DNA from: Boseongicola sp. SB0665_bin_10 | Lineage (GTDB): Bacteria; Pseudomonadota; Alphaproteobacteria; Rhodobacterales; Rhodobacteraceae | Length of the DNA stretch: 64,000 bases | Reading direction: 5' to 3' | Assembly (NCBI GenBank): GCA_009838075.1 | Contig: VXSG01000087.1 | Location: 1 to 64,000 of the forward strand | Shown here: positions 46,789-56,664 of the stretch, piece after piece | Layout of the letters: each line of letters begins with the position of its first letter | How positions within the stretch are numbered: the first letter of the stretch is position 1 | Program-made: the position numbers and the translations under genes | The notes under the pieces: generated by a model | Database searches by the model: none | Seen by the model: the letters and a program-made list of their open reading frames with translations, nothing else | Told to the model about the DNA's origin: nothing

Positions 46789-47392
46789 TCATGAGGACCG
46801 GGATTCCCTGATGCACCGGCAGACCGTCGCGGGATGGACGTCGAACGTCCTCGCGGTGGAGGAGATCGACCGGCCGGCCCTGACGAGTTCGCGGACAGGC
46901 TCCTTCCGGTCGTCCCGATGCTTCGCGGGCCGCCCGAACGCGACCCCGCGAGCCACGGCCGCCTTCCGCCCTTCCTCCGTCCGCGCCAGGACCAAGGAGC
47001 GCTCGAATTCGGCGATGCCGCCGAAGACGGTCAGGATCGTCTTTCCGGCCGGGCCGGTCGTGTCGGCCAGGGGCTCGTCAAGCGGCTGCATGCCTGCGTT
47101 TCTCGATCAGGGATTCGGATATGCGGAGCAGCCCGGCCGCTGACCGCGCCAGGCGGTTCGGCTTGGTGACCACGACCACGTCATCGTTGCGGAGCTGGCC
47201 TAGCATGGCTTCGAGCCCGGGGCGCTGGCCCTTGGCACCGGAGCTCATCCCTTCGAAGAACACCTCGCAGCCAGCGGCGGCCAGCCGGGACAGTTGGACT
47301 GCCAACGCCTGTTCCCCCAACGAGACGCGCGCATGGCCGTGGTCGCGTGCATGGACGCGCTGCCCGATACGACACCCGAAGCCTCGACCCAA
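46789..47392 (-). pseudogene. Serine recombinase/resolvase broken by frameshift
   Basis: The first part (47392-47078) carries the catalytic domain: HARVSLGEQALAVQLSRLAA with the active serine, GQRPGLEAMLGQLRNDDVVV and KPNRLARSAAGLL, then runs out of frame after ISESLIEKR. The rest lies in another frame from about 47091 to 46789: DTTGPAGKTILTVFGGIAEF, ERSLVLARTEEGRKAAVARG, and a helix-turn-helix region (STARTFDVHPATVCRCIRES). One extra base near 47083-47090 explains the break. The N-terminus also lacks a proper start in the ARVS frame. The product is probably inactive. Confidence 0.8.
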
Positions 47393-47442
47393 TGCTGCAG
47401 ATCACACTCATTGATTTCCTGAGCCAAAGAACGTGATACAGA

Positions 47443-47518
47443 CTTGTAACTTCATAGGCCTTGACCTAAGAAAGCTACAAGGCGGTATCATCACTCTTCA
47501 ATGCTCGGCCGAGATACC
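47443..47518 (+). promoter_or_regulatory. hipBA promoter and palindromic operator candidates
   Basis: A -35-like TTGACC (47461-47466) and a -10-like TATCAT (47486-47491) sit 19 bases apart. CGGTATC at 47483-47489 overlaps the -10 and is matched by GATACCG at 47513-47519, a 7-base inverted repeat with a 23-base spacer. Another inverted pair, CTTGTA at 47443-47448 and TACAAG at 47476-47481, flanks the -35. HipB-type antitoxins bind paired palindromes over their own promoter, so this region is the likely autoregulatory site. Confidence 0.5.
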
Positions 47519-47543
47519 GAAGTGTAACAGGAGCAACCTTGCA

Positions 47544-47804
47544 ATGGACATCAAGTTGGCAGGGCAACGCCTCGCGCGGGATTTCGGGGCCAGCCTTCGG
47601 CATCGCAGAAAGATGCTGGGGTACACGCAGGAGGACCTGGCGTCGATGATCGGCACCAACAGGCGTTTCATCAGCGAACTCGAACGGGGCAAGGGAACCA
47701 GCTATCTCGGGCCCGCGCTTGCCGCGGCCGAAGCCCTGGGCATCAACATTTCGACGCTCTTCGAAGACCGCCGAGGCGCGCGTCCGGCGCTGCCCGAGGC
47801 GTAA
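47544..47804 (+). CDS. hipB: HipB-like XRE-family antitoxin
   Basis: An 86-residue helix-turn-helix protein. ATG at 47544 has an AGGAG ribosome site about 10 bases upstream. The DNA-binding motif is RRKMLGYTQEDLASMIGTNR followed by RFISELERGKGTSYLGPALA, typical of XRE repressors. It precedes hipA by 6 bases. As antitoxin it would bind HipA and repress the pair. Confidence 0.88.
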   Translation: MDIKLAGQRLARDFGASLRHRRKMLGYTQEDLASMIGTNRRFISELERGKGTSYLGPALAAAEALGINISTLFEDRRGARPALPEA

Positions 47805-47810
47805 CCGGAC

Positions 47811-49058
47811 ATGGACATCTTTTTCGAGCGACATCCGGTCGGGTCGATCCAGACCGCGGCCGAACCGGCGCCGGTCTTCCGGTATGCACCGGTATGGCTG
47901 GCCCTGCCCGGCGCCTTTCCCGTGTCGACAACGATGCCTCTCTCGGATCGGGCATTTGACTGGCACGTTCTCGCGCCATGGCTGGTCAACCTGCTGCCGG
48001 AGGACAGGGACGAACTGCGGATGATGGCGCGCATTCTCGATGTGCCGCACACCGACGTGCTCGCACTTCTGGCAAGGGTCGGTCGCGACACCTCCGGCGC
48101 CCTGTCGTTTTCCGAGCGCGGCACGACCGGACGGAAAGTGCTGCCGGTTGCGACCGAGACCGAGCTTGAACGGATCCTGAACGAGCTGCCGGCAAGACCC
48201 TTTCTGGTCGGCGAAGAGGGCGTGTCGATGTCGCTCGCAGGGGTCCAGTCGAAGCTGTCGGTGCGTCTGTTGGATGACGGGCAGATCGGCATTCCCGTAG
48301 ACGGGACGCCGTCGAGCCACGTCCTGAAGCCGGACAGCCCGGACCGCCTTTCGGGCAGCGTGCAGAACGAGGCCTTCTGCCTGACACTTGCGCACCGGGT
48401 CGGCCTGCCTGCGGCAGCGGTGACCACGGGCCGTGCGGGGCGGCGCCGCTTTCTCATGGTGGAACGATACGATCGGGTGCTGGAAGGCAACCTGTTGCGC
48501 CGGCGGCATCAGGAGGATTTCTGCCAGGCGCTCGGGCTGCCGCCGGCCGGCAAGTACCAGCATTCACGGTATCGCGGTCAAAAGGGCAGCTGTTCGAAGA
48601 TGATGGATCGGCTGCGGCAAGTGGGCGGCGGCACGGATGTCATGCAGCTGTGGGACATGCTGGTCTTCAATGTCCTGTGCTGCAACACGGACGCACATAT
48701 GAAGAACCATGCACTCATGCTATCTGCACATGGCGCGCGGCTGGCACCTCTCTACGACGTGATGTGCGCCGCCGCATGGCCAAACATCACGCGCAACCTT
48801 GCGCTCGACATCGGCGGCAGGCGCGACGGCGCCTACATTGAGGGACGCCACTGGGCGCGCGAGGCCGAGGCCTGCGGACTTGCGCCGCGCCGCGCAGTCG
48901 CCCGTGTGGATCAGCTGGCCAGCCGCGTGAGAGCGGAGCTGGCGACGACGGCCGACGACATCGCCGCCATGCCGGCGGGTCCGCATGGCGTGATCAGCGA
49001 GGTGACAGAAGCCATCGACGCGCGGTGTCGAGCCATCCAGGGAACGCTGGCCAAATGA
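47811..49058 (+). CDS. hipA: HipA-like serine/threonine kinase toxin
   Basis: A 415-residue HipA-family kinase. The ATP-binding loop is VSMSLAGVQSKLSV (138-151), the conserved lysine is in HVLKPDSPDR (Lys173), the catalytic aspartate in CNTDAHMKNHALML (Asp294), and the metal-binding aspartate in LAPLYDVM (Asp316). HipA of enteric bacteria phosphorylates glutamyl-tRNA synthetase and causes dormancy; this target is assumed, not shown. All key residues appear intact, so the pair is probably functional. It lies beside the broken recombinase, which suggests arrival on a mobile element. Confidence 0.9.
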   Translation: MDIFFERHPVGSIQTAAEPAPVFRYAPVWLALPGAFPVSTTMPLSDRAFDWHVLAPWLVNLLPEDRDELRMMARILDVPHTDVLALLARVGRDTSGALSFSERGTTGRKVLPVATETELERILNELPARPFLVGEEGVSMSLAGVQSKLSVRLLDDGQIGIPVDGTPSSHVLKPDSPDRLSGSVQNEAFCLTLAHRVGLPAAAVTTGRAGRRRFLMVERYDRVLEGNLLRRRHQEDFCQALGLPPAGKYQHSRYRGQKGSCSKMMDRLRQVGGGTDVMQLWDMLVFNVLCCNTDAHMKNHALMLSAHGARLAPLYDVMCAAAWPNITRNLALDIGGRRDGAYIEGRHWAREAEACGLAPRRAVARVDQLASRVRAELATTADDIAAMPAGPHGVISEVTEAIDARCRAIQGTLAK

Positions 49059-49345
49059 CCATGACTGCTGTCCTGTGCTCTCGCAAAGCCCTGACGACCC
49101 GGCACTCGAGCGTTTCCCGCACACGCGAGGATGATCCGCGCCATGGCAATCAGCAGCCGCATGGGATTGAAAGCCGACGGCTTGCCAGACCCGCCCGCCC
49201 CCCGGACTTGGGCATGTGCCCGATCCTCAGGTGGCCTTGGACATGCTCCGTTCCAGGACCAACATCGATGTGCCGAACGATTGAATGCTGGCTTGAATGG
49301 CTGTGTCATTGCCTGAACCCGACAAGCGCTCTGGAAGGGATGTGA
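49059..49345. other. Spacer between hipA and the MFS gene
   Basis: 287 bases with no gene and no distinct regulatory signal visible to me. Confidence 0.3.
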
Positions 49346-50551
49346 GTGCGGATCACGAACAAATGGACTGCACTTTCTCTCTCGGCAGGCGCTGTGGTCT
49401 TGTCGCTCACGACCTGGTTTTCGGCCACCGCGATTCTGCCGGAGCTGCGCGACTCGCTCGGCATGTCGCCAGCTGCGGCAACATGGCTGACAAACGCGGT
49501 TCAGGCCGGCTTTGTGGTTGGAGCGCTGGCCTCCTCACTATTGTCCCTTTCCGACATCATGCCGATTACGCGCCTCATGGCCTGGGCCAGCGCAGCTGCG
49601 GCCGTCTTCAACGCGGTTGCCCTGCTGGAACCCGGAGCAGCGTCGGTCATCGCCGCGCGATTTGCCACCGGCGTGGCGTTGGCGCTTGTCTACCCACCAT
49701 CGGTGAAGCTCGCTTCAACATGGTTCAGGCAGGCTAGGGGCCTTGCCCTAGGGGTCATGGTAGGGGCACTTGCGCTGGGATCGGCCCTGCCCTACCTGAT
49801 GCGCGGCGTTGGCGCAGGACCCGATTGGCAACTGGTTCTTGTCGGAAGCTCCGCTGCCTGTGCGATCGCCGCCTTGCTGTTCGGGTTCGTGCTCAACGAG
49901 GGTCCGCATCCGTATTCGTACACAAAGGTGGACCCGCGCCAAGTCGGTGCAATCCTTCGGAACCGACCGGTAATGCTGGCCAACATCGGGTATTTCGGCC
50001 ACTGCTGGGACCTGTATGCCATGTGGGGCTGGATAATGGCCTATGCAGCCGCCGCGCAGCTGGCGGGTCTGTCCGTCGGCAATCCAGCGATTCTCGCATT
50101 TGTGACAATTGCAATGGGAGCGCCGGCCTGTGTTGCCGCCGGGAAAATGGCCGACCGCCTTGGCAGGTGCAACATTGCGGCATCCAGCGCGGCCACGTCA
50201 GGGGTTGCCGCGCTGCTGATCGGAGTGACCTTTGGTGGTCCAGCTTGGGCGTTTCTGGCGGTCGCGACCATCTGGGGCGCAGTCATCATCGCCGACAGCG
50301 CCCAGTACACCGCCGCGGTGACCGAACTGGCGGACCAGACCCTCGTTGGCTCCACGGTGGCGTTTCAGATGGGCGTGGGATTTGGGATCACGATGATCAC
50401 CGTCTGGCTGCTGCCGGTGCTGGCCGAAATGCTGGGCAGTTGGCGCTGGACCTTCCTGATCCTTCTTCCCGGCCCGGTTGTTGGAGCCTGGGCCATGCTC
50501 ACCCTGAAGAAATTGCCCGAGGCTGAATTGCTTGCTGGCGGAAGGCGCTAG
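49346..50551 (+). CDS. Major facilitator superfamily transporter
   Basis: A 401-residue protein with about twelve hydrophobic spans. GTG start at 49346 after a GGAAGGG sequence. MFS-type elements include LTNAVQAGFVVGALASSLLS, the ARGLALGVMVGALALGSALP region and the loop GKMADRLGRCN between spans 8 and 9. It resembles transporters of the cyanate/nitrate-like or general anion groups, but the substrate cannot be told. It stands between hipBA and a decayed glycoside hydrolase gene. Confidence 0.85.
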   Translation: MRITNKWTALSLSAGAVVLSLTTWFSATAILPELRDSLGMSPAAATWLTNAVQAGFVVGALASSLLSLSDIMPITRLMAWASAAAAVFNAVALLEPGAASVIAARFATGVALALVYPPSVKLASTWFRQARGLALGVMVGALALGSALPYLMRGVGAGPDWQLVLVGSSAACAIAALLFGFVLNEGPHPYSYTKVDPRQVGAILRNRPVMLANIGYFGHCWDLYAMWGWIMAYAAAAQLAGLSVGNPAILAFVTIAMGAPACVAAGKMADRLGRCNIAASSAATSGVAALLIGVTFGGPAWAFLAVATIWGAVIIADSAQYTAAVTELADQTLVGSTVAFQMGVGFGITMITVWLLPVLAEMLGSWRWTFLILLPGPVVGAWAMLTLKKLPEAELLAGGRR

Positions 50552-50674
50552 CCCGGCCTGCCTGCCAAGGAAATTCAGATCCTGACTTCGACAGTTTTGT
50601 CTTAGCGCATCAACTGCAAATGATTCACATGCTGGATCGGGCTCTACATTTGGCGCCGGCGGGCGGCTGGCGTC

Positions 50675-50902
50675 TCAGGCCCTGGCGGATGCCGCCTCCG
50701 TGCCGCCCGCGGTCAGCTCGTACGGTCTGTCCGAGACATCCAGCCCGGGCGTGGCGTAGATGTCTTCCGCCTCGGCGCTCGGCCGCGACGGAATGACGTA
50801 TCGCCTCCCGTTCTCCGGATCGTGCAGCACCGCGCACTGCCGGTCGTCGAGCGCCTCGCGAATGACCCGTGGCGAGATGGCGGACGATGTACTGGCGAAC
50901 AT
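50675..50902 (-). CDS. Small hypothetical protein
   Basis: A 75-residue open frame (VIREALDDRQCAVLHDPENG, then a polar C-terminus). Its composition is less R/P-rich than antisense frames nearby, and DDRQCAVLHDPENGRRYVIP looks like a plausible folded segment. No family is recognised and no clear ribosome site was found. It may be a remnant. The surrounding 50552-51053 stretch holds no other gene I can support. Confidence 0.3.
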   Translation of the reverse strand: MFASTSSAISPRVIREALDDRQCAVLHDPENGRRYVIPSRPSAEAEDIYATPGLDVSDRPYELTAGGTEAASARA

Positions 50903-51053
50903 TCCTGCCCTCGCGGAAAGACTCGACGCACTGGACCGACTTCCTTCGCGAGTTCCGGGATGTCTTGACGCGAACGAACATGGCGAGGCGATGGGGGCGG
51001 CAATGGCCCTGTCAACGAAATGCGGCCTCTAGGCACAACAACGGCGCCTTCAG

Positions 51054-53264
51054 GTGGCGACGAAAAAAACATTTTCATTCAACATCTTGAAAAGCACCCA
51101 GTCCAACAGCAGGACGAAGACCGTCGAATTCAGGATCGACGCGAGCCGGCAGCGCATGATTTTCGGTGACAACCCGAATTCGGCTTGTCACATGGGACGA
51201 AGCGTTTGGGTATTCAGGCTAGTGGGCGTCATGATCTGGCAAAGTGCGCCGGACAGGCTTCAGTTCGTGATGAGCCGATCCGATGTCTACAGCCGGAACA
51301 GGGATGTCTTTCAGCATCGCAAACCGATCGGGCACTGCAAGCTCCGCTTCGCGTCAACGATCCGCGGCGGCGCCGCCCGGCTGGACATCTTCCGGGCAGA
51401 GGCCCTGTTTGAGCTCGAATTTGCGGATGCGCCGCTTCGGCTCAAGGTCATCTGCCATGCTCTGGACGATACGCTCATCGTCGAAGCGGACCGGGACCTG
51501 CAACAGGCGGAATGAAGTTTTTTTCCCGTTCGCAACCCGCAGTCCTCACGCACCAGGGACTCGCGCCCGGCCGATAAGGGCCCCTTTGAACCTGCGGAGA
51601 TTGATGAATTCCGCTCCACCAATGGGGTTCAAGTTGTCATGACGCGTTATCGCGAGCGCGGGTTTTCCGCCGGTGAGCTTGGTGTCGCCGCAAGGCGCAG
51701 CCACCGGGGGCGGCGGATGCTCTGCGCCATCAGCTACGCTCGCGCGATGACCGGCTTGGCGCGGTCCGAGCTTGAAGATCGCGTCGATTGGACCATGACG
51801 GCCGCGCCCGCCACGCTGCTGCGCCACCACCTTGAAGAGTGGCGGACATTCATGGGCCGCACTTTCATCGGGCTGCCGGACAAGCCGCTGGAACAATTCG
51901 TCTGGACCCGGTTCCACAAAATGCGCGCCCTCACCCGTCCGGGCGGGACGGTCATTGACCTGCAGGGCGTCTGGTTTGACCCGTCAACCCCGTGGCCGGC
52001 CATGTGGCACAACCTGAATTCGCAGCTGACCTACTGGCTCTTTCCCGTCGGCAACAGGCTCGACCTGATGGAACCGCTGACACGATCAATGCGGAATCTT
52101 GAAGCTGAGTTCGCACGCATGGGATCCCATGCCGGACCGGACGCTTATGCCCTCGATACGGTCACCTCGGTTGAATTCGTCCCCCACGGACCCGGCCGGA
52201 GGCCGCCCACGCCCCTTCCGTCCGGCATGCGCATCGGCGACGGCACAGCCCGTCAAAGCCGCGGCGTGCATGACGCAACGCTGGGAAACTTCCTCTGGCT
52301 GGTCCACAATCTGTGGCAATGCGCCCGCTTTTCTGACGACCGCCGGATGATGTCCGGCCCTGTCCTTCGCTTCCTGCGCAATGGAATCAGATTCCATGAG
52401 TCGTTCCTTGTCGTCGGCTCTGACGGCCACCTGCATCTTCCCGAGACATTCTCCCCCGAATACAGGTCCGCGCCTGACTGCACCTACGATGTCGCCATCC
52501 TCAGATGGGCACTTACAGCCTGTCTTGAGGAGGCTTCCGAGTCGGCCGATACAGACCATCTGCGCGGCCTGCTGCTGCGGCTGCCTGATTACGCCTGCGA
52601 CAGCGCTTCAGGCCACATGATCGGGGACGGCGTGCCGCTCACTGACGCGCATCGCCATTACAGCCATCTTCTGATGGTCCATCCCTTCTACGACACGAAT
52701 GTCACGCAGCCCGGAGAGCAATGCCGCATCCGCCGATCAATTGAGCGCTGGCAGGGCTTCTCGGAGGCGCCTGATCGGCTGCACCCTGCGCACGTCGGCT
52801 ATTCCTTCACAGGCGCGGCGCCGCTCTATTCGGCCATCGGCGACGGCGATTCAGCCTATGCCTATCTGTCGACGTTTCTGGCGACCCGGGCCGGTGGACG
52901 GCTGCGCTTACCCAATACCCAGTACTACGAGCATGATGGGAACGACGCGACCACTGTCGAAACGCCGCTGACCTTCGCCAGCGCGGTCTGCGACATGCTG
53001 CTGCAAAGCTGGGGCGGCACAATCCGAGTATTCCCGGCCCTGCCCACCCACTGGAAGGACGTCCGTTTTGACAATCTTCTGGCGGATGGCGGCGTTGCGG
53101 TCAGCGCTGAACTCGCCGGAGGCCGCCTCGTACGGCTGGGATTCGTATCGCGGCGGAAACGGCGGCTACGCATCGTCAGCCCGTTTCTCAGCGAACATTC
53201 CCAGGCACCACTGGAAGTCACGCTGGAACCGCAGGCTCCCCGCTGGCTCATCTGCGATGATTGA
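51054..53264 (+). pseudogene. GH95-like / DUF5703 glycoside hydrolase with in-frame stop
   Basis: One reading frame runs from 51054 to 53264 and is broken by a single TGA at 51513-51515. The first part (RLQFVMSRSDVYSRNRDVFQ, PLRLKVICHALDDTLIVEAD) resembles the DUF5703 N-terminal sandwich domain. After the stop come the (alpha/alpha)6 barrel marks: GTVIDLQGVWFDPSTPWPAM, WHNLNSQLTYWLFPVGNRLD, TDAHRHYSHLLMVHPF, and MLLQSWGGTIRVFPALPTHW. The linker around the stop is much shorter than in full-length relatives, so some sequence is also deleted. The product would have been a fucosidase-like enzyme; it is probably dead. The C-terminal half could still be made from 51639. Confidence 0.7.
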
Positions 53265-53422
53265 CTGCGGCCACAGAGCAGATGCCCGACTTCCTTTCCC
53301 ACGGACGCACGTATGTGAACAAGGCCGCCCTTGGCGCACAGGACGGGAGCATCCAGCGGCCGGCCAACCTCCGCACTCTTCGGACTGCCCCGTCACGACC
53401 GATGGACCCGCAGGTTCATCCA
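53265..53422. other. Short gap between GH95 pseudogene and tnpB relic
   Basis: About 160 bases with nothing recognisable. It may contain the eroded rest of the tnpB element. Confidence 0.25.
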
Positions 53423-53871
53423 TCACGAAGAGCTCGCAACGGACGCAACCTTGACCTGCAGCGGGCCGTCACGGATCATCGGCTCCGGATTGTCGAGGGA
53501 CCGGATGCCGCGATTTCGGCCCTTGAAGCAGGGAAAGCCCGGCGTCTCGCCGCACTTGGCGCGCTCGAAGAGGCTTTGGAAGGCCCTGTCCAGCCGCGGC
53601 AGCACGGAGCGTTGCATTGCGGCGCGGAACTGCCGGAAGTCTTGGTCTTCGCCACGAATGACTGTTTGGGACTTCATCCGGCCGAATGCCGTCAGGCACC
53701 TGCCCGTTTTTCAGCAATCGATCCGTTCTCCAAACGCAGCGTTCCACAACTCGGTTTGCTGCTGCAGGAACGCGTCAAGTCGACAATGCGTCGCCGCGCT
53801 CGCCGAAGCCGTGAATGTCTGCGTCCCGATGCTCATTGCGGCGAACTGCATAAGCCCCGATTCATTCATGC
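53423..53871 (-). pseudogene. TnpB (IS200/IS605 OrfB) N-terminal relic
   Basis: Read leftwards from about 53871: RLDAFLQQQTELWNAAFGER, an internal stop, then GRMKSQTVIRGEDQDFRQFR, RSVLPRLDRAFQSLFERAKC and GETPGFPCFKGRNRG. This is the N-terminal third of a TnpB-type RNA-guided nuclease. The catalytic RuvC part and zinc finger are missing; the frame ends at 53423. Its first codons overlap the stop of the fadB-like gene. It shows that an IS200/IS605-type element inserted here and decayed. Confidence 0.75.
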
Positions 53872-55844
53872 CGCTCCCCCTGAAGCTCTCTTCTCTGTCC
53901 CTTCATGAACATCGGTCCACCTTTCCAACGCGGAAACCCGTAGGCGTTGATCATGACAACATCTATGTCATCGCCGCACCGGGCGATGCCTTCATCGAGA
54001 ATTGCGGAGCCTTCCGTCTGCATCGCCTCAAGAATGCGCGCCATAATGTCACCACGGGTCATCCTCTGCCGGACAATTCCCTTGCGTGCGGATTCAGACA
54101 GGATGAGCGCCTCGACTTCGGGGTCCGGGATCGCATGTCCGGTTGCGCCATACAGGTAGTATCCGCGACCGGTCTTGCGCCCGAATCGCCCCATTTCGCA
54201 AAGCTTGTCCCCGATATCCACGTAGCGCTGGTCCGGGTCTCGCGTTGCCGCTTGCTGCTTGCGCATCGCCCACGAAATGTCGAGGCCGGCAAGGTCCTGC
54301 ATCTGAAACAGGCCCATCGGCAGGCCGAATTCCGTCATCGCCGCGTCGACTTCCCAAGGCAGCGCGCCGTCTTCCAGCATGCATTCCGCCTCCCGCCTGT
54401 AGGCGGACATGATGCGGTTGGCGATGAACCCGTCGCAAACTCCGGCCAGCACCGGGACCTTCTTCAAGGATTTGGCAAAAGCGACGCCCGTGGCCAGAAT
54501 CTCGTTGCTCGCGGCATCCGTGACGACGATTTCCAGGAGCTTCATTATGTGTGCGGGCGAGAAGAAGTGCAGGCCGATCACGCGGTCCGGGCGAGCAGAT
54601 GAATTCGCGATTTCATTGACATCAAGATATGAGGTGTTCGTCGCAAGAACGGAGTCCGGGCGCGCATGCGCATCGAGATTGGCAAAGACCTCTTTCTTGA
54701 CATCCATGTTCTCAAAGACCGCTTCGATCGCCAGGTCGACGCTCGACAGTGCGTCGTAGCCGTCAGACGCGTTGAATCCTGCCAACAGGCTTGCGTGCCG
54801 CGACGCGCTGATGAGGCCGCGCTGCAGGCTCCCATCGAGGACGTTCTTCACGCGACCCTCGCCGGCGGAGGCCGCTTCGGAGTCCCGTTCGACCATTGTC
54901 ACCGAATAGCCCGAGAGCAGACAGGCCGCAGCGATGCCCGCCCCCATTGTTCCACCACCAATCACGCCCACCTCCCTGAGAAAGCGAGGCCGGACTGTCT
55001 TTAGGCGTTCAATGCGGGTCGTGGCACGTTCGGCGAAGAAAACGTGGCGCAAGGCACGTGATTGCGGATCGGCCTTCAAGGCCAGGAAGGCTTTGCGCTC
55101 CGCGGCAAGTGCTGCGTCTGCGGGGAGTTCGAGTGCATTGCGCACGGCTCGGACCGCGACCCTTGGCGCATGTTGCTGGCCGGCCTTGGCTTCGATTTTT
55201 GCCGCTGCCGCCTCAAATGCCGCTCCGTCCTCCACCTTGAGCGGGGCGCGCTGCGCCAGCGGAGTGCGCAAGGGTTCCGATGCAGCCCTTTGGGCAAGGG
55301 CAATTGCCTCTTCCGGCAAATCTCCCTCGGCAATGGCATCGATCAGCCCGATCTTCTCAGCTTCAGATGCCGTGACAGGCTTGCCGGTTGCGATCATGGC
55401 GAGTGCCTTGTCAGCGGGGACAAGCCTCGGGAGGCGCGCCGTGCCGCCTGCGCCCGGGATCAGCCCGAGCGAGACTTCGGGCAGGCCAAGAATCGCACTT
55501 GCCGTTGCGATCCGGTGGCTACAGACCAAGGCGGCTTCCAACCCGCCGCCCAGCGCCGAGCCGTGAATCGCAGCCACCCATGGTTTCGAGGCGCATTCTA
55601 TCCGTGCCAGCAGATCGGGCAGGTGCGGCTTGACAGGTGGTTTCCCGAATTCCCGAACATCGGCGCCGACGATAAAGGTTCGGCCGGCACAAGCGAGCAC
55701 AACCGCCTTGGCATACGCATCGGCTTCGGTTCTTTCGAGCGCGTCGAGCAGGCCTTGCCGTACGGCCTGGCTCGCCGCATTGACCGGAGGGTTGTGGACA
55801 GTGACGACGGCGATGCTGCCGTGACGGGAAACTCTGACGACCAT
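53862..55844 (-). CDS. FadB-like enoyl-CoA hydratase/3-hydroxyacyl-CoA dehydrogenase, C-terminus truncated
   Basis: A 660-residue bifunctional beta-oxidation enzyme. The N-terminal crotonase part (residues ~1-190) has FIVGADVREFGKP, HGSALGGGLEAALVCSHRI and LPEVSLGLIPGAGGTARLPR with both catalytic glutamates. The dehydrogenase part starts at EVGVIGGGTMGAGIAAACLL and has GLHFFSPAHIMKLLEIV. The second C-terminal repeat runs to NAYGFPRWKGGPMF and then changes to KGQRRELQGERHE, so about 40 usual residues are lost where the tnpB relic begins. ATG at 55844 has an AGGAG site. It may be unstable or partly active. Confidence 0.85.
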   Translation of the reverse strand: MVVRVSRHGSIAVVTVHNPPVNAASQAVRQGLLDALERTEADAYAKAVVLACAGRTFIVGADVREFGKPPVKPHLPDLLARIECASKPWVAAIHGSALGGGLEAALVCSHRIATASAILGLPEVSLGLIPGAGGTARLPRLVPADKALAMIATGKPVTASEAEKIGLIDAIAEGDLPEEAIALAQRAASEPLRTPLAQRAPLKVEDGAAFEAAAAKIEAKAGQQHAPRVAVRAVRNALELPADAALAAERKAFLALKADPQSRALRHVFFAERATTRIERLKTVRPRFLREVGVIGGGTMGAGIAAACLLSGYSVTMVERDSEAASAGEGRVKNVLDGSLQRGLISASRHASLLAGFNASDGYDALSSVDLAIEAVFENMDVKKEVFANLDAHARPDSVLATNTSYLDVNEIANSSARPDRVIGLHFFSPAHIMKLLEIVVTDAASNEILATGVAFAKSLKKVPVLAGVCDGFIANRIMSAYRREAECMLEDGALPWEVDAAMTEFGLPMGLFQMQDLAGLDISWAMRKQQAATRDPDQRYVDIGDKLCEMGRFGRKTGRGYYLYGATGHAIPDPEVEALILSESARKGIVRQRMTRGDIMARILEAMQTEGSAILDEGIARCGDDIDVVMINAYGFPRWKGGPMFMKGQRRELQGERHE

Positions 55845-55845
55845 G

Positions 55846-56664
55846 TCAGTCTCCTGCAAAGGCAAGGGCAAGCGGGTGATCGGCGGCTTTCAAGCCGTCG
55901 ATCACGTCGAAGTGGTGTCTCTCTGGTTCGACAACGAGCTGCGATTGAAGACCTTGCCCTCTCCAGGATTCAGCCAAGAGTGCCGACTGCCGAAGAAACT
56001 CCGGCCGCTCATTGGCCCCGACCCAGGCAGTCACTTCCAAATCTGCAACAGGCATGGAAAGGGCCGGACTTTCGGCGGCGGCAGTCTCCGCGTCCAGGCC
56101 AAGATCCTCGTTCATGGAATGGAGCAGCAGAGGGCGCAGGTCGTGCAATCCGCTGATCGACACGACGCGCTCGATCCGGGTCGTAACCTCCTGGGGCAGA
56201 GGGGAGTTCTCGCAAACCATTTTTGTGGCCAGGTGCCCGCCCGCAGAATGGCCTGCAAGCCGGACCGGACCTTCGGCCAAGCCGGCAGCTGCCGAGATTG
56301 CGCGAGACACTTGTCTGGTGATCTCGGGAATGCGCGCTTCCGGTGCAAGCGTGTAGCTAGGAAGCGCCACGGCCCAGCCGTGCGTCAGGGCACCTTCGGC
56401 GAGGTCGGACCAACTGGACTTGTCGAAGTCGAGCCAGTAGCCGCCGTGGATGATGACGGCTAGGCCCTTTGGCGCGCCGGCAGGAAAGAACAGGTCGAAC
56501 CTTTCCCGTGGACGATCTCCGTAGGGAACGTCCAGTTCACACGGCGTCCGCTCCCTGAACGCCGCCGCGCGAACGGCCCACAGCGATGGAAAGCGGACGC
56601 CATCGGCAATGTAGGCCGCGTTGGAAAATGCGTCCTCCCAGTCGATGCCGACGTGGTCGATCAC
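55846..56664 (-). CDS. Alpha/beta hydrolase of the kynurenine formamidase type
   Basis: A 272-residue hydrolase. A GTG start at 56664 overlaps the stop of the acyl-CoA dehydrogenase frame (GTGA). The oxyanion motif LAVIIHGGYWLDFDKSSW and the nucleophile elbow VRLAGHSAGGHLATKM are those of arylformamidase-like proteins. The histidine is likely in the C-terminal PERHHFDVIDGL. Kynurenine formamidases turn N-formylkynurenine into kynurenine, which leads to anthranilate; that fits the 2-aminobenzoyl-CoA operon next door. The substrate is inferred from motif and context. Only one base separates its stop from the fadB-like start. Confidence 0.75.
   Translation of the reverse strand: MIDHVGIDWEDAFSNAAYIADGVRFPSLWAVRAAAFRERTPCELDVPYGDRPRERFDLFFPAGAPKGLAVIIHGGYWLDFDKSSWSDLAEGALTHGWAVALPSYTLAPEARIPEITRQVSRAISAAAGLAEGPVRLAGHSAGGHLATKMVCENSPLPQEVTTRIERVVSISGLHDLRPLLLHSMNEDLGLDAETAAAESPALSMPVADLEVTAWVGANERPEFLRQSALLAESWRGQGLQSQLVVEPERHHFDVIDGLKAADHPLALAFAGD

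Noticed and set aside
51513..51515. TGA in the GH95-like gene as a selenocysteine codon
   Set aside because: The family has no selenocysteine members, no SECIS-like hairpin was evident, and the linker around it is also deleted.
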